From contig DEZI01000030.1 in NCBI GenBank assembly GCA_002364755.1, forward strand, positions 173,420-237,419: a DNA stretch of 64,000 nt. Reading direction: 5' to 3'. This document shows, one piece after another, positions 40,427-48,168 of the stretch. Made by a program: the position numbers and the translations under genes. Within the stretch, counting starts at the first letter, position 1, and the number at the start of each line of letters is the position of its first letter. The notes beneath the pieces are model-generated. The model was not told the origin of the DNA. It did not search any database and saw nothing but the letters and a program-made list of their open reading frames with translations. Source of the stretch: Stenotrophomonas maltophilia (GTDB lineage Bacteria; Pseudomonadota; Gammaproteobacteria; Xanthomonadales; Xanthomonadaceae).

Positions 40427-40795
40427 TCATCGCCCCCTGAGGGTCGCCAGGGCGCTCGGCCCCAGCTTCTCCCATATCACCGACCCGCCCACAACCTCCT
40501 CAAAGACCCGGTTGAGCTCGTCCCGAAAGGTTCTGCCTTCGGAACCATAGTCGAACCGATAGCCCTCCCCCACAACGTAGCGTTCAGCCCACTGACGGCG
40601 AAGCCGGCGCACGAGCAGCTTTGCTCTCGATTCGCTACCCACCCAGGCCCATTGAACGGCAACTACGCTGGGCCGGCGGCGGATGCTGCCTTCGGGGTTC
40701 CGGGTGACGCTGATTCGGACGACCCCATCGGCGCCGCAGGCTACGCACAGGTACACGGCATCGCGAGCGGCCTGAGCCAAAGTCAGATTCCTCAT
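40427..40795 (-). CDS. Divergent GIY-YIG/T5orf172-like protein
   Basis: A 122-residue protein. AVYLCVACGADGVVRISVTRNPEGSIRRR (residues 13-41) followed by AWVGSESRAKLLVRRLRRQWA resembles the small GIY-YIG-like T5orf172/Mug113 fold (hYLh..hhhIGhT.NP..Rh). The glycine of the second motif is replaced by serine (RISVT), so nuclease activity may be lost. Its start overlaps the upstream stop by four bases. Confidence 0.6.
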   Translation of the reverse strand: MRNLTLAQAARDAVYLCVACGADGVVRISVTRNPEGSIRRRPSVVAVQWAWVGSESRAKLLVRRLRRQWAERYVVGEGYRFDYGSEGRTFRDELNRVFEEVVGGSVIWEKLGPSALATLRGR

Positions 40796-41337
40796 GCGCG
40801 CCGCGCCTCCATGAATGCAATCCCCTTGTCCAGCTCCTTTCTGTACTGCCACTTCGTGAAAGACGCGCCAAGCTTCTTGGCGACGGCTGCTGCCCGCTGC
40901 GCCTGGCTACCCCGCCCGGTGAACTCCTCCAGCACCACCAGCGCGCGCACCATGTTCTGCCGGTAGAGGTCGGACAGCGCGCGGTCGATCCATCGATACT
41001 CGTCTGGCGAACCAACCATCACGGCGGCGGTGGCTGATCGGGAGACCATGGTGCGGGTCTCAGTGCAAGGGATGGGATCAACCGCCCAGGGCGCGACGGG
41101 CAGCACTGCCCCGTTGCGGTTCACCCGGCCGGCGCCGACCCCCAGCAGCATGCGACGGGCGTGTCCATCACGAAGCAGCGGCGGGCGCTCGCGCTTTGTT
41201 CCCTGGGCGTACTGCTGAGCGCGGGCCAGCGGGTGTTCGTCCCTGCTCGGCGCCTCCTCCGGGGCGAGCGGTGCGCAGAACCGATGCTCCTGGTAATGGC
41301 CCCAGTGTTTCAGCTGTTCCTTCAGCGTCAGGCTCAT
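40792..41337 (-). CDS. Possible Q-like late regulator
   Basis: A 181-residue protein. The C-terminal half (SPDEYRWIDRALSDLYRQNMVRALVVLEEF, GSQAQRAAAVAKKLGASFTKWQYRKELDKGIAFMEAR) looks like a helix-turn-helix of the antiterminator-Q or sigma-like late activator type. The position fits: last of the early leftward genes, before the late genes, which contain several terminators. The likeness is weak, so this is a prediction from pattern and place. Confidence 0.5.
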   Translation of the reverse strand: MSLTLKEQLKHWGHYQEHRFCAPLAPEEAPSRDEHPLARAQQYAQGTKRERPPLLRDGHARRMLLGVGAGRVNRNGAVLPVAPWAVDPIPCTETRTMVSRSATAAVMVGSPDEYRWIDRALSDLYRQNMVRALVVLEEFTGRGSQAQRAAAVAKKLGASFTKWQYRKELDKGIAFMEARRA

Positions 41338-41552
41338 TTCCCACCCCCAGCGCGCGCAGCGGCCAGCCTCTCCATCTGCTCCAACTTCACCGCCTGTTGC
41401 CGCGCCAGCGATGCGGAGGTGCGGTACGCCTGTGCGGTCGTAGACCGCTGGCCCCGATCCCGCCATAGCAGGCGATCGAGCCGGTCCGCCTGCTGGTCGA
41501 GCGTATCGGCGAAGTGCCTAAGCGCTTGGGACCCAGTTGGGACGAAGCTCAT
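41334..41552 (-). CDS. Small helical protein after DnaB
   Basis: A 72-residue helical protein (MSFVPTGSQALRHFADTLDQQ) with GGGAGG before the ATG. It overlaps both the dnaB stop and the next start by four bases, so it is part of the replication operon. No family is recognised. Confidence 0.7.
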   Translation of the reverse strand: MSFVPTGSQALRHFADTLDQQADRLDRLLWRDRGQRSTTAQAYRTSASLARQQAVKLEQMERLAAARAGGGK

Positions 41553-42982
41553 CGGATACCTCCCGCGTAAGTCTTGCGGCCTGGGCCATAGCTTGTCCGG
41601 CGCCGCGGTTGGTCGTCGTTCGCGGCCTCTGGCTTGCGCGGGAGCGGGCCGTCCCAGTTGTCGATGCGCATCTGATCGAAACGATTCTGCAGGCTGATCC
41701 GTTCGCCAGCACGGATGTTTCGGCCCTTCGCGAAGTGCATCTCCACGACTCCCTGCAGGTGGGTCTGCTGCTCGGGGGTGTCGTAGTAGTCCTCGCGGTG
41801 CAGAAGCACCACGACGTCCGCCTTCTGCTCCAACTCCCCTGATTCGCGGAGATCGGAGAGGGTGGGACGCCGGTCGGTTCGACCAGTGACGCTCCGATTC
41901 AGCTGTGCCAGGGCTACGAGCGGGATCTTCCATTCCTTGGCGAGATCTTTGCCCTTCTGCAGGATTCGCCCGTACTCGAAGCGGGCCATGCGTGGGTCCA
42001 CGTCGAAGTCGTGGATGTGGTCGATCACTAACAACTGCAGCGGCTTGCGTTGATGCATGCGCCTTGCACGCGCCTCGAACTGGCGGACGTTCAAGGAGGC
42101 GGTGTCATCGATGTACAGGGGTGCAGCCTTGAGGTCTCGAATCGTTGGGGTCATGCGGCTTTGGTAGATCTCACTGTCCTCGCCGGAATGCCTTGGCCTC
42201 GTGACCCACTCGTGGGGAATGTGACCAACGGAAGCGAGGTTGCGGTCGTGGCAGTCATCGATGCTCATCTCGAGACTGAAGAGCCCGACTGTGAGGCCCT
42301 TTAGGGCACTGAAAGCAGCGACGTTCAAGGCAGCAATGCTCTTGCCCATGCTGGGTCGGCCAGCGATCAGGTACGCCGTAGATGGCTGCAGCCCGTGGGT
42401 CACGCGGTTAAATTCAGCCCAAGGCGTTTCGAGGCCGGTGAGCCCGCCGCCCGAGTGGTATCGCTCTTCCCACCGCTTGTACCACCCGTACAAGGTCTCT
42501 CCGGCGAGGCGAAGCCCGCCGCGCTGGGCTGGCTGCAGCCCTGCAATGTCCTGCGTCAGCTCCGCCAGTAGCTCCGGGAACTCTCGCCCGTCCTGCTGCC
42601 GAGCGGATTCCACCGCTTTGCGGCCAACGTCAGCCAATCGGCGCCGACCGGCGTACTGCATGACGATCTCCGCGTACGCGACCACGTTGGCAGCCGAGGG
42701 CGTCGTACTGGCCAGCTCCGTGATGTACGTGCCGTCGCCGACCAGTTCCAGCTTCCCCCGCGATTCAAACCACTCGCCAATGGTCACCGCATCGAACGGG
42801 CGTTGCTTCTCCGCCAGCGTCCGGATCGATTCGAAGATCAGCTGGTGATCGTGCCGATAGAAGTCCTCAGCAGAAAGCGTGTCCGACACAAGCGGCCAAG
42901 CTTCCGGGGCCAGCATCAGGCCACCCAGGACAGCCTGCTCCGCCTCAATGCTATGCGGCGGGAGATTAGGGTCAAAGCGCAT
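41549..42982 (-). CDS. dnaB: Replicative DNA helicase, DnaB type
   Basis: A 477-residue phage DnaB. The N-terminal domain has PPHSIEAEQAVLGGLMLAP; the RecA-like motor has Walker A AGRPSMGKS (207-215), LFSLEMSIDD (H1a), LLVIDHIHDF (Walker B) and ALAQLNRSV. The last 30 residues are basic and proline-rich. It unwinds phage DNA; the initiator just upstream would load it. It overlaps the initiator by one base. Confidence 0.95.
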   Translation of the reverse strand: MRFDPNLPPHSIEAEQAVLGGLMLAPEAWPLVSDTLSAEDFYRHDHQLIFESIRTLAEKQRPFDAVTIGEWFESRGKLELVGDGTYITELASTTPSAANVVAYAEIVMQYAGRRRLADVGRKAVESARQQDGREFPELLAELTQDIAGLQPAQRGGLRLAGETLYGWYKRWEERYHSGGGLTGLETPWAEFNRVTHGLQPSTAYLIAGRPSMGKSIAALNVAAFSALKGLTVGLFSLEMSIDDCHDRNLASVGHIPHEWVTRPRHSGEDSEIYQSRMTPTIRDLKAAPLYIDDTASLNVRQFEARARRMHQRKPLQLLVIDHIHDFDVDPRMARFEYGRILQKGKDLAKEWKIPLVALAQLNRSVTGRTDRRPTLSDLRESGELEQKADVVVLLHREDYYDTPEQQTHLQGVVEMHFAKGRNIRAGERISLQNRFDQMRIDNWDGPLPRKPEAANDDQPRRRTSYGPGRKTYAGGIR

Positions 42983-43779
42983 CAGCCCTGCCCCCCGTTA
43001 CGGCTGTTGTGGTAGGTGCCTTCGATGACCTTCAGCAGGTTCTCTTCGGACTTGATCAGCCACGGCAGGGAGACCTGGAAGCTGTTCACATTGCCCATGA
43101 GGTAGTCGCTTTCCCGCATCCACTCGAACAGTCCACGCCACCACTCGAGCGTCTGCCTCGAGGTGTCCGCCTTCCAGCGCGCGCGCAGGTGAGTTTGTCG
43201 GCTGTCGCTCCACCCTTGGACGACCGGACAGTTCGGCAGCTCCTTGTGGTAGGCGGCGATGATCGCCTCGTGGGGGCAGCCGGTAGTCGACCTGCCACCG
43301 AGCAGATCTGCCTGCTCATCCGCTTCGTCAGCGGCGCCCTCGTCACCGGCAGGTGACCCATGGGTTTCTTCTTGATGGTTATATGACGGATTGGGTGCAC
43401 CACGTGCACCCCGTTCGGTCGTGGCGTGCACCCCGTTGGTGTCGTGGCGTGCACCCCGCTCCACCTCACGGGGTGCACCACATGCACCCCGTGACATGAC
43501 CAGGTCATAGCAAACAGGACGGCGATCGGCTGCCGGGATGTGCGCAGCCACGATCATCTGATTGCCCTTCTTGATGATGCCCGCCTCCAGCAATTGGGCG
43601 AGCCGGACACGCACCGTGCGGACCGCCAAGCCGGTGTCCTGCGCGAGCGTGGATGCTGAAGGGAACGCGTTCTTGCCGTCCTTATCCGCATAGTTGGCGA
43701 GGCAAAGCAACACGTGCCGGGAGATGGAGTCGGTCACGTCCTGCTGGTCCAGCGCCCATGTCATTGCCTGAACGCTCAC
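42982..43779 (-). CDS. O-like replication initiator with internal origin
   Basis: A 265-residue protein. Residues 1-85 form a winged helix typical of phage initiators (VTDSISRHVLLCLANYADKDGKNAFPSASTLA, then TGLAVRTVRVRLAQLLEAGI). The middle (95-130, GACGAPREVERGARHDT) is low complexity because the iterons of the origin lie there. The C-terminal part (WWRGLFEWMRESDYLMG) resembles the helicase-contacting region. The start is GTG, overlapping the upstream gene's stop. Confidence 0.88.
   Translation of the reverse strand: MSVQAMTWALDQQDVTDSISRHVLLCLANYADKDGKNAFPSASTLAQDTGLAVRTVRVRLAQLLEAGIIKKGNQMIVAAHIPAADRRPVCYDLVMSRGACGAPREVERGARHDTNGVHATTERGARGAPNPSYNHQEETHGSPAGDEGAADEADEQADLLGGRSTTGCPHEAIIAAYHKELPNCPVVQGWSDSRQTHLRARWKADTSRQTLEWWRGLFEWMRESDYLMGNVNSFQVSLPWLIKSEENLLKVIEGTYHNSRNGGQG
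43393..43491. other. Iteron cluster, probable prophage replication origin
   Basis: Six copies of GTGCACCCCG or its near forms lie within the initiator gene: plus strand at 43404-43413, 43426-43435, 43449-43458 and 43482-43491 (ATGCACCCCG), minus strand at 43469-43478 and a partial one at 43393-43400. The first three direct copies are 22-23 bases apart, about two helical turns, as in lambda ori inside O. Confidence 0.8.
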
Positions 43780-44114
43780 GCCGATGCCCCCGAGACTTCC
43801 GGAAATGCGGCAATCATCAACGTGGCGAAGGCGCCCAAGTGCTCAGCAGTGATCCAGCGCTTGCTGGACATTTGCTGGATCCATTCCAGCGCCTGCTGCG
43901 GGCCGGAACAGTAGAAGTCGTAGGTAGGTTCGTCGCCCGCGCGACTCCGGTCGTAGATCTCTACCGCGATTCGGCCGTCGGGAAGGCGCTCCTGCAGCTT
44001 GACCAGCGGCCTGGCATGGCGCTCCTGGATGCGAGTAAGCGCTTCCTGCATGACTTCGCCATAGGGACGCGGTCCTTGGCCATGCAGGTTTGCATCGGAT
44101 TCGTGGTGTGGCAT
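43776..44114 (-). CDS. Hypothetical early protein
   Basis: A 112-residue protein beginning MPHHESDANLHGQGPRPYG, with GAGG before the ATG at 44114. It has a predicted alpha/beta core (LVKLQERLPDGRIAVEIYDR, YDFYCSGPQQALEWIQQM) and a helical end. It lies between the Cro-like and initiator genes, as lambda cII does, but it shows no HTH. No family is recognised. Confidence 0.72.
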   Translation of the reverse strand: MPHHESDANLHGQGPRPYGEVMQEALTRIQERHARPLVKLQERLPDGRIAVEIYDRSRAGDEPTYDFYCSGPQQALEWIQQMSSKRWITAEHLGAFATLMIAAFPEVSGASA

Positions 44115-44285
44115 AGTGGCCTCGCTCTGAACGAAGCCTCCGCGCATGTCTGCCCGACAGCGGGGGCTTCGTCGTATCTGGACGTTGGGTTCTCGCGCCA
44201 GACACCCGAGCGGCCACTACCACGCCTGGGATGCACGCTTTCCTTCACTGCGCCCGGGCCGTTCCGTCGGCCTCAGCAGAGTCGA

Positions 44286-44528
44286 TTACGCAGCCGCAAC
44301 TGGGTCAGCGCCGACTACGACATTGCCATCGGCGTCGAACTTGTCGGGGAACTTGGCTTGGAAGAACAGCGCCCAGGGCCGGGGAATACCCCGCCTGCGC
44401 CACTGGCTGATTGAAGGGGCTCTGACGGAGCACAAGGCAGCGACTCGCTTCGTGCCCCCGAGGGAATCGATCAGTTGCGACGCCTGTACGGGATCGCTGA
44501 TCGCGGAAACGTGGGTAGTCGTGGTCAT
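44286..44528 (-). CDS. Cro-like repressor (YdaS type)
   Basis: An 80-residue HTH protein: LIDSLGGTKRVAALCSVRAPSISQWRRRGIP is the Cro/YdaS helix-turn-helix, followed by RPWALFFQAKFPDKF typical of that group. It is divergent from CI and first in the leftward operon, as Cro is in lambda. The ATG at 44528 is chosen; a TTG two codons earlier is possible. The leader AGGAAC is within the operator. Confidence 0.9.
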   Translation of the reverse strand: MTTTTHVSAISDPVQASQLIDSLGGTKRVAALCSVRAPSISQWRRRGIPRPWALFFQAKFPDKFDADGNVVVGADPVAAA

Positions 44529-44536
44529 GGCCAAGG

Positions 44537-44591
44537 AAATTAGCAGTTCCTAATTTACTTTACAACTGTTCCGTGCGTAACATTGCCTAAT
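44537..44591 (-). promoter_or_regulatory. Leftward early promoter with two CI/Cro operators
   Basis: On the minus strand TTGTAA (44565-44560), 17 bases, TAATTT (44542-44537) form a good promoter. The operator ATTAGCAGTTCCTAAT (44539-44554) covers the -10 and spacer. A second, poorer match (CGTAACATTGCCTAAT, 44576-44591, 12 of 16 to the best site) lies upstream between cro and cI. Arms ATTAG and CTAAT are inverted repeats. Confidence 0.8.
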
Positions 44592-44611
44592 TCCATTCAC
44601 AGACCCTTACC

Positions 44612-45286
44612 ATGGATCTCTCAACCCGGCTTCGCGAGGCGCTGGTGCGCGCAGGCGTCTCTCAACTTGAACTGGCCAAGGCCGTTGGGGTTTCCGCCCC
44701 GAGTGTGAGCGGTTGGCTGAGCGGGAAATCGCAGTCAATCAGGGGGGATGCCTTGGTCAAGGCTGCGCGCGTCCTTGGGGTTCCGGCCTTGTGGCTTGCT
44801 ACAGGCGAGGGGTCTATCGACGACGCTCCGGACGCACCGCCGCTCTCCGTCCGTGAGACACCACCCGGATACCTTCGCCTCGAGCTACTTGATGGAGCAG
44901 CAGGCATGGGCGCAGGAGTCGTGAATGAGGAATTCCCGGAAGTGATTCGGAGCATGGATTATGCCGAGTGGGATATCCGGCAACGCCTGGGCTATCTGCC
45001 GAAACCAGGCCGGCTCAAGCTCCTCACTGGCCGAGGCCCGTCGATGGCACCGATCATCAACAATGGCGACGTAGTCATGGTCGACACCGCCGTCGACTAC
45101 TTCGACGGCGATGCCATCTACGTGATCAACATTGGCGGCGAAACTCAGATCAAGGGGCTGCAGCGCCGGTCCGACGGCGTGTACATCGTTAGCGCCAACC
45201 CGCTTTTCCCGCCGTACGCGGCGCCGGACGACTTGTTCATCGCGGGCAAGGCGGTGGTTCAGTACAGCGCGCGTCAGATCGCCTAA
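44612..45286 (+). CDS. CI-type repressor with S24 autoprotease
   Basis: A 224-residue LexA-like repressor. The N-terminal HTH is at residues 15-37 (GVSQLELAKAVGVSAPSVSGWL). The peptidase domain has Ser144 (RGPSMAPIINNGD) and Lys181 (ETQIKG), the catalytic pair that cuts the linker when RecA is active. A possible Ala-Gly cut site is at 97-98 or 101-102. It should hold lysogeny by binding the operators on both sides of its gene. Confidence 0.95.
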   Translation: MDLSTRLREALVRAGVSQLELAKAVGVSAPSVSGWLSGKSQSIRGDALVKAARVLGVPALWLATGEGSIDDAPDAPPLSVRETPPGYLRLELLDGAAGMGAGVVNEEFPEVIRSMDYAEWDIRQRLGYLPKPGRLKLLTGRGPSMAPIINNGDVVMVDTAVDYFDGDAIYVINIGGETQIKGLQRRSDGVYIVSANPLFPPYAAPDDLFIAGKAVVQYSARQIA

Positions 45287-45311
45287 TGCAGATTTCTGAA
45301 CGAGTTTAGAA

Positions 45312-45368
45312 ATTAGTCAAAGTAAATTAGCAATCCCTATTGCAACCGATATTAGCAATGCCTAATCT
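45312..45368 (+). promoter_or_regulatory. Rightward early promoter with CI operators
   Basis: TTGCAA (45340-45345), 17 bases, TAATCT (45363-45368) form a promoter. The operator ATTAGCAATGCCTAAT (45351-45366) covers spacer and -10; a second, ATTAGCAATCCCTATT (45326-45341), touches the -35; a weaker third starts at 45312. The layout mirrors the leftward promoter. Confidence 0.82.
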
Positions 45369-45409
45369 AACCCTGTCGCCGCAACCCGCGGTTGATGGGA
45401 GCCACAGAG

Positions 45410-45658
45410 ATGCACGCAACAAGGGACACCTGGCGCAGTAAACATAGGCTGGTGCGCCAACTGAACAGCCTTCGGAAGCGCTATAAGAGCCGCCTTCCGA
45501 ACCGAGGCTTCAGCCTTCTCGATCATGCCGACCAGGCGACTGTCCTGGTCGCATTCCCGGACGTCGATCCCCTACTGCTGCCGGTTGAGCATCGCCTTCG
45601 CTGCTTGCAAGGCGGATTCGGCTATCGCCTAGGAATGCGCGCGAGGTTGCCGGCATGA
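45410..45658 (+). CDS. First gene of the rightward early operon
   Basis: An 82-residue basic protein (MHATRDTWRSKHRLVRQLNSLRKRYKSR) with a middle HADQATVLVAFPDVDPLLLPVEHRL. GGGAG is ten bases before the ATG at 45410. It is directly after the rightward promoter. Function unknown; basic N-terminus suggests nucleic-acid contact. Its stop overlaps the next ATG. Confidence 0.7.
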   Translation: MHATRDTWRSKHRLVRQLNSLRKRYKSRLPNRGFSLLDHADQATVLVAFPDVDPLLLPVEHRLRCLQGGFGYRLGMRARLPA

Positions 45659-45909
45659 ACTCCAACTGCCGCTGCATTAAAGCCAGTTACGCCCACGGAT
45701 CGGACCGCAAGGTCTCTACGCTGATTCGCGTGGGTTGGGTCCTGGTCTCGCTCACTGCGTCGGTCGTCGTACCACTGCGAGTCGCAGAGATCGTTGCCGC
45801 GAACCGTCCCAGCGCCGTTTTTTGCGTTGCTGCACCGAGTGACGCATCTACCCCGACCTTTGCAGTTTCTCACGCCAACCAGAACCAAGGAAACCTGAAA
45901 AGTGAGTAG
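45655..45909 (+). CDS. Small protein with one membrane segment
   Basis: An 84-residue protein with one hydrophobic stretch at about residues 24-44 (IRVGWVLVSLTASVVVPLRVAEIV) and a polar end. ATGA overlap with the preceding gene shows coupling. It overlaps the CsrA-like gene by eight bases. It may be a membrane protein of unknown role. Confidence 0.62.
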   Translation: MNSNCRCIKASYAHGSDRKVSTLIRVGWVLVSLTASVVVPLRVAEIVAANRPSAVFCVAAPSDASTPTFAVSHANQNQGNLKSE

Positions 45910-46099
45910 GAAAATTCCGACGCCAGCCGACGGCAGCGATCATCCCCTCTCGGGGTGCCGTGTCATCAAGCAGTACGAGGACGGCGAGATCCACATTGGG
46001 GAGAGCATCCACCTTGTCGTTCTCGCAGCGCGCGACGGAAAGGCCCGAATCGGCATCCGGGCACCGCGCCATCTGGAAATCACCGCACCAAAACAGTGA
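45902..46099 (+). CDS. CsrA/RsmA-like RNA-binding protein, divergent
   Basis: A 65-residue protein whose residues 20-60 follow the CsrA pattern: GEIHIGESIHLVVLAA, then GKARIGIRAPRHLEI (compare GETLMIGDEVTVTVLG, QVRIGVNAP). The CsrA N-terminal strand is replaced by a longer start, and the C-terminal REEIY helix with the RNA-contact arginine is missing, the protein ending ITAPKQ. The start is GTG with AAGGAAA upstream. It may bind host or phage mRNA or sequester regulators; altered ends make the effect uncertain. Confidence 0.75.
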   Translation: MSRKIPTPADGSDHPLSGCRVIKQYEDGEIHIGESIHLVVLAARDGKARIGIRAPRHLEITAPKQ

Positions 46100-46170
46100 C
46101 GGCCCGAGCGCGCCAACGCCCGAGCCGTCAGCCAAGCAGCCCCGCAATCGACGAGATCAAGGAAGCCCAC

Positions 46171-46557
46171 ATGGCGAACAACAGTGTACTCCCGGCAGTG
46201 CCGACCGCAGTCCCCCGCCTCGCAGATAGCGAGCACTACCTGACTTCGATGTGGAGGGATAATCCCCTCTCGGACTTTCTGACCAATCGGCTGGTCCGAA
46301 TTGACCGGAACACCAAGGCCACGGTAGCGATCATGGAGGTACTCCGACGCGATTTCACGGGCAGCCAAGACGTGCGCGATATCGGCTCGGAAGAGGAACC
46401 GGTCCTGCAAGACAAGCTCACGGAGCACACGATTGACGGCCTGATGCTTGCGGTTGAGAGCCTGTTGGGCGATGCGGAAAGCCTGCTCGACTACATCCGC
46501 GAGAACCAGGACAACGTCTGCCGCCATCCGCTGAAGAAGGAGGCCGCTCGTGTCTGA
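46171..46557 (+). CDS. Hypothetical early protein, helical
   Basis: A 128-residue protein with AAGGAAG before the ATG. The N-terminus is a proline-rich stretch; the rest is helical (NPLSDFLTNRLVRIDRNTKATVAIMEVL, LTEHTIDGLMLAVESLLGDAESLLDYI). No family is recognised. It overlaps the next gene by eight bases. Confidence 0.7.
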   Translation: MANNSVLPAVPTAVPRLADSEHYLTSMWRDNPLSDFLTNRLVRIDRNTKATVAIMEVLRRDFTGSQDVRDIGSEEEPVLQDKLTEHTIDGLMLAVESLLGDAESLLDYIRENQDNVCRHPLKKEAARV

Positions 46558-46801
46558 GATGACCGTCACCAAGGAAGAAGCGTTCAGCCTGATCCCAGTG
46601 CAGGAAAATGCCCCGCTGTTCAAGGTGTGCGCCGGGATCGATACCGCTCACTCCGAGCTGAAGGCCAGCATCTACTTCGACTACGTCCAGAGGCAACTGA
46701 GCAACCTGGACAGCGACAGGGTCACGGACGATGACTTGTTCGTTCTCGCTGACCTCCTCGAAATGTGCAAAGCACTGCGTTACGCGGGAGGTGCCCGGTG
46801 A
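46550..46801 (+). CDS. DUF3077-like small protein
   Basis: An 83-residue protein with the look of DUF3077 proteins common in pseudomonads: LFKVCAGIDTAHSELKASIYFDYVQRQL followed by LFVLADLLEMCKAL. The start is GTG at 46550 or ATG at 46559. Role unknown. It overlaps the next gene in GTGA. Confidence 0.65.
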   Translation: MSEMTVTKEEAFSLIPVQENAPLFKVCAGIDTAHSELKASIYFDYVQRQLSNLDSDRVTDDDLFVLADLLEMCKALRYAGGAR

Positions 46802-47058
46802 GCGGCGGTGCAGATGCACAGAAGACTATTGAGATGGCGATTCCAAACTCGCCGCTCGTAGTGGCCGCTGGCTGCGATCTTGACCTGGCATTGAGCAAGG
46901 CAAGGCTGCTCACCGACCACGTGCAGGACCTGCTCTGGCAGGGCATGCGGCAAGCCGATGGGAAGGACGTTTCCTTCGGCTACGACACCGTCGTGACGAT
47001 GGATTTCCTACTCGACATTGTGACCGGCCTGTATCGGGCCGCGGGAGCCGAAGCATGA
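46798..47058 (+). CDS. DUF3077-like second small protein
   Basis: An 86-residue protein beginning with GTG in a GTGA overlap. The middle LVVAAGCDLDLALSKARLLTDHVQDLL and the end FLLDIVTGLYRAAG have the same general layout as the previous gene's product, so the two may be diverged copies. Function unknown. Confidence 0.65.
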   Translation: MSGGADAQKTIEMAIPNSPLVVAAGCDLDLALSKARLLTDHVQDLLWQGMRQADGKDVSFGYDTVVTMDFLLDIVTGLYRAAGAEA

Positions 47059-47369
47059 GCATGTTCGAAGACCTGCTGGACATGGCCCACGTGGAGCAGG
47101 AGCCGGACTACCTGGTCGACGCGAAAGGCATGCGCTGCGTTCGCCGCGCTATCACGTTTGGCCTCCACGCATTGGTGCAGGTCCAGAAGGCCAAGGAGGC
47201 GGAGAGCGCCTCTGATGGGAGCGGCCAATCTTGGCCGGATGATCTGCGACTCGCCATGCCGGGCGAATCGTTTGCTTCAAGCGTTCAAGAACTGGTCGAT
47301 GCGCTGCTCTGGATGGAATACGCCAGCCACGTGAGGGAGGTGCGCAATGACGCTGCAGCTGATCACTGA
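47055..47369 (+). CDS. Hypothetical early protein
   Basis: A 104-residue acidic protein (MSMFEDLLDMAHVEQEPDYLV) joined to its neighbour by ATGA. Contains CVRRAITFGLHALVQVQKAKEAE and a C-terminal helix. It overlaps the next gene by 23 bases. No family recognised. Confidence 0.68.
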   Translation: MSMFEDLLDMAHVEQEPDYLVDAKGMRCVRRAITFGLHALVQVQKAKEAESASDGSGQSWPDDLRLAMPGESFASSVQELVDALLWMEYASHVREVRNDAAADH

Positions 47370-47838
47370 ACTGCGGTCCGCCGCCGCCACCCTCCGCCGG
47401 CCTGGTGGCACGACCACCGACCGGATCAGCGCCGAGCTACTCGAACGGGCAGCACAGACCATCGCGATCCTGCAGCGCGCTCCGCTGCCAGCCACCACAG
47501 TGTCCAGTCTCCTGCCGACCCTGCAGGACGGCTGGACGCCGGAGGACTACGGGACCTGGGCGATCCGTGCGGCCGAGCGCGCCCACGGCATCAGGACCAA
47601 CATCCCGAACCCGCCGGCGCCTAGCTGGGCCGAGGCGCCGGACGGCTACAACTACCGGGCGATGGACAGCGATGGGCGCTGGTGCTGGTTCAAACGCAAA
47701 CCCTATACAGAGACGTTTGGCAGCTACGACGGCTGGGACTGTGAAGAAGGCATCCGCGAGGCGCGTGGACTGTACTTCTACCCCAACTGGAAGGAAACGC
47801 TAGGGGAAAGATCGGAGGCTGCAGATGGCAGACCATGA
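47347..47838 (+). CDS. Hypothetical early protein with aromatic C-terminal domain
   Basis: A 163-residue protein. N-terminal helix (LQLITELRSAAATLRR), then a Trp/Tyr-rich domain (GYNYRAMDSDGRWCWFKRKPY and SYDGWDCEEGIREARGLYFYPNW). The pattern resembles small proteins seen in many Xanthomonadaceae phages, function unknown. It overlaps the excisionase-like gene by 14 bases. Confidence 0.7.
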   Translation: MTLQLITELRSAAATLRRPGGTTTDRISAELLERAAQTIAILQRAPLPATTVSSLLPTLQDGWTPEDYGTWAIRAAERAHGIRTNIPNPPAPSWAEAPDGYNYRAMDSDGRWCWFKRKPYTETFGSYDGWDCEEGIREARGLYFYPNWKETLGERSEAADGRP

Positions 47839-48076
47839 AATCACTCTCGCCACTCTTGCTGCGCTCATTGAGGGCGACCGTTGGCTCAATGCCGACTCCT
47901 GTTCGGTCGTGCTGGGCCTAATCACACCGGAGGGAAAGCCCAATCGGCGAGGCTTCCTGGAGAGAGTCGCCTGCCGTCCCAGCTTCCCTGCCCCGCTTCA
48001 GATCGGTAACGAGAAGAAGTGGAAGAGGTCCGAGCTCCTCCGATGGGCGGATGATGAGCGCAGGAGCGGCCGATAA
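47825..48076 (+). CDS. Excisionase-like DNA-binding protein
   Basis: An 83-residue protein with a MerR/AlpA-type winged helix: WLNADSCSVVLGLITPEGKPNRRGFLERVA, then PLQIGNEKKWKRSELLRWADDERR. Its place at the end of the rightward operon, 92 bases from attR, is that of Xis, which directs excision together with Int. The family call is from fold and position. Confidence 0.75.
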   Translation: MADHEITLATLAALIEGDRWLNADSCSVVLGLITPEGKPNRRGFLERVACRPSFPAPLQIGNEKKWKRSELLRWADDERRSGR

Positions 48077-48168
48077 GGCCGTGCTTTCCTCTTTGGCGGC
48101 CCTCAAGCACGAGGGCTGCCCAAAATTTCCCCAGAATCCCTGTGAAGCCTTGCGCCACAAGGACTTAT

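Noticed and set aside
43391..43495. The iteron array as a CRISPR or simple tandem repeat
   Set aside because: Units are about 10 bases, occur in both directions and lie inside a phage initiator gene, fitting an origin instead.
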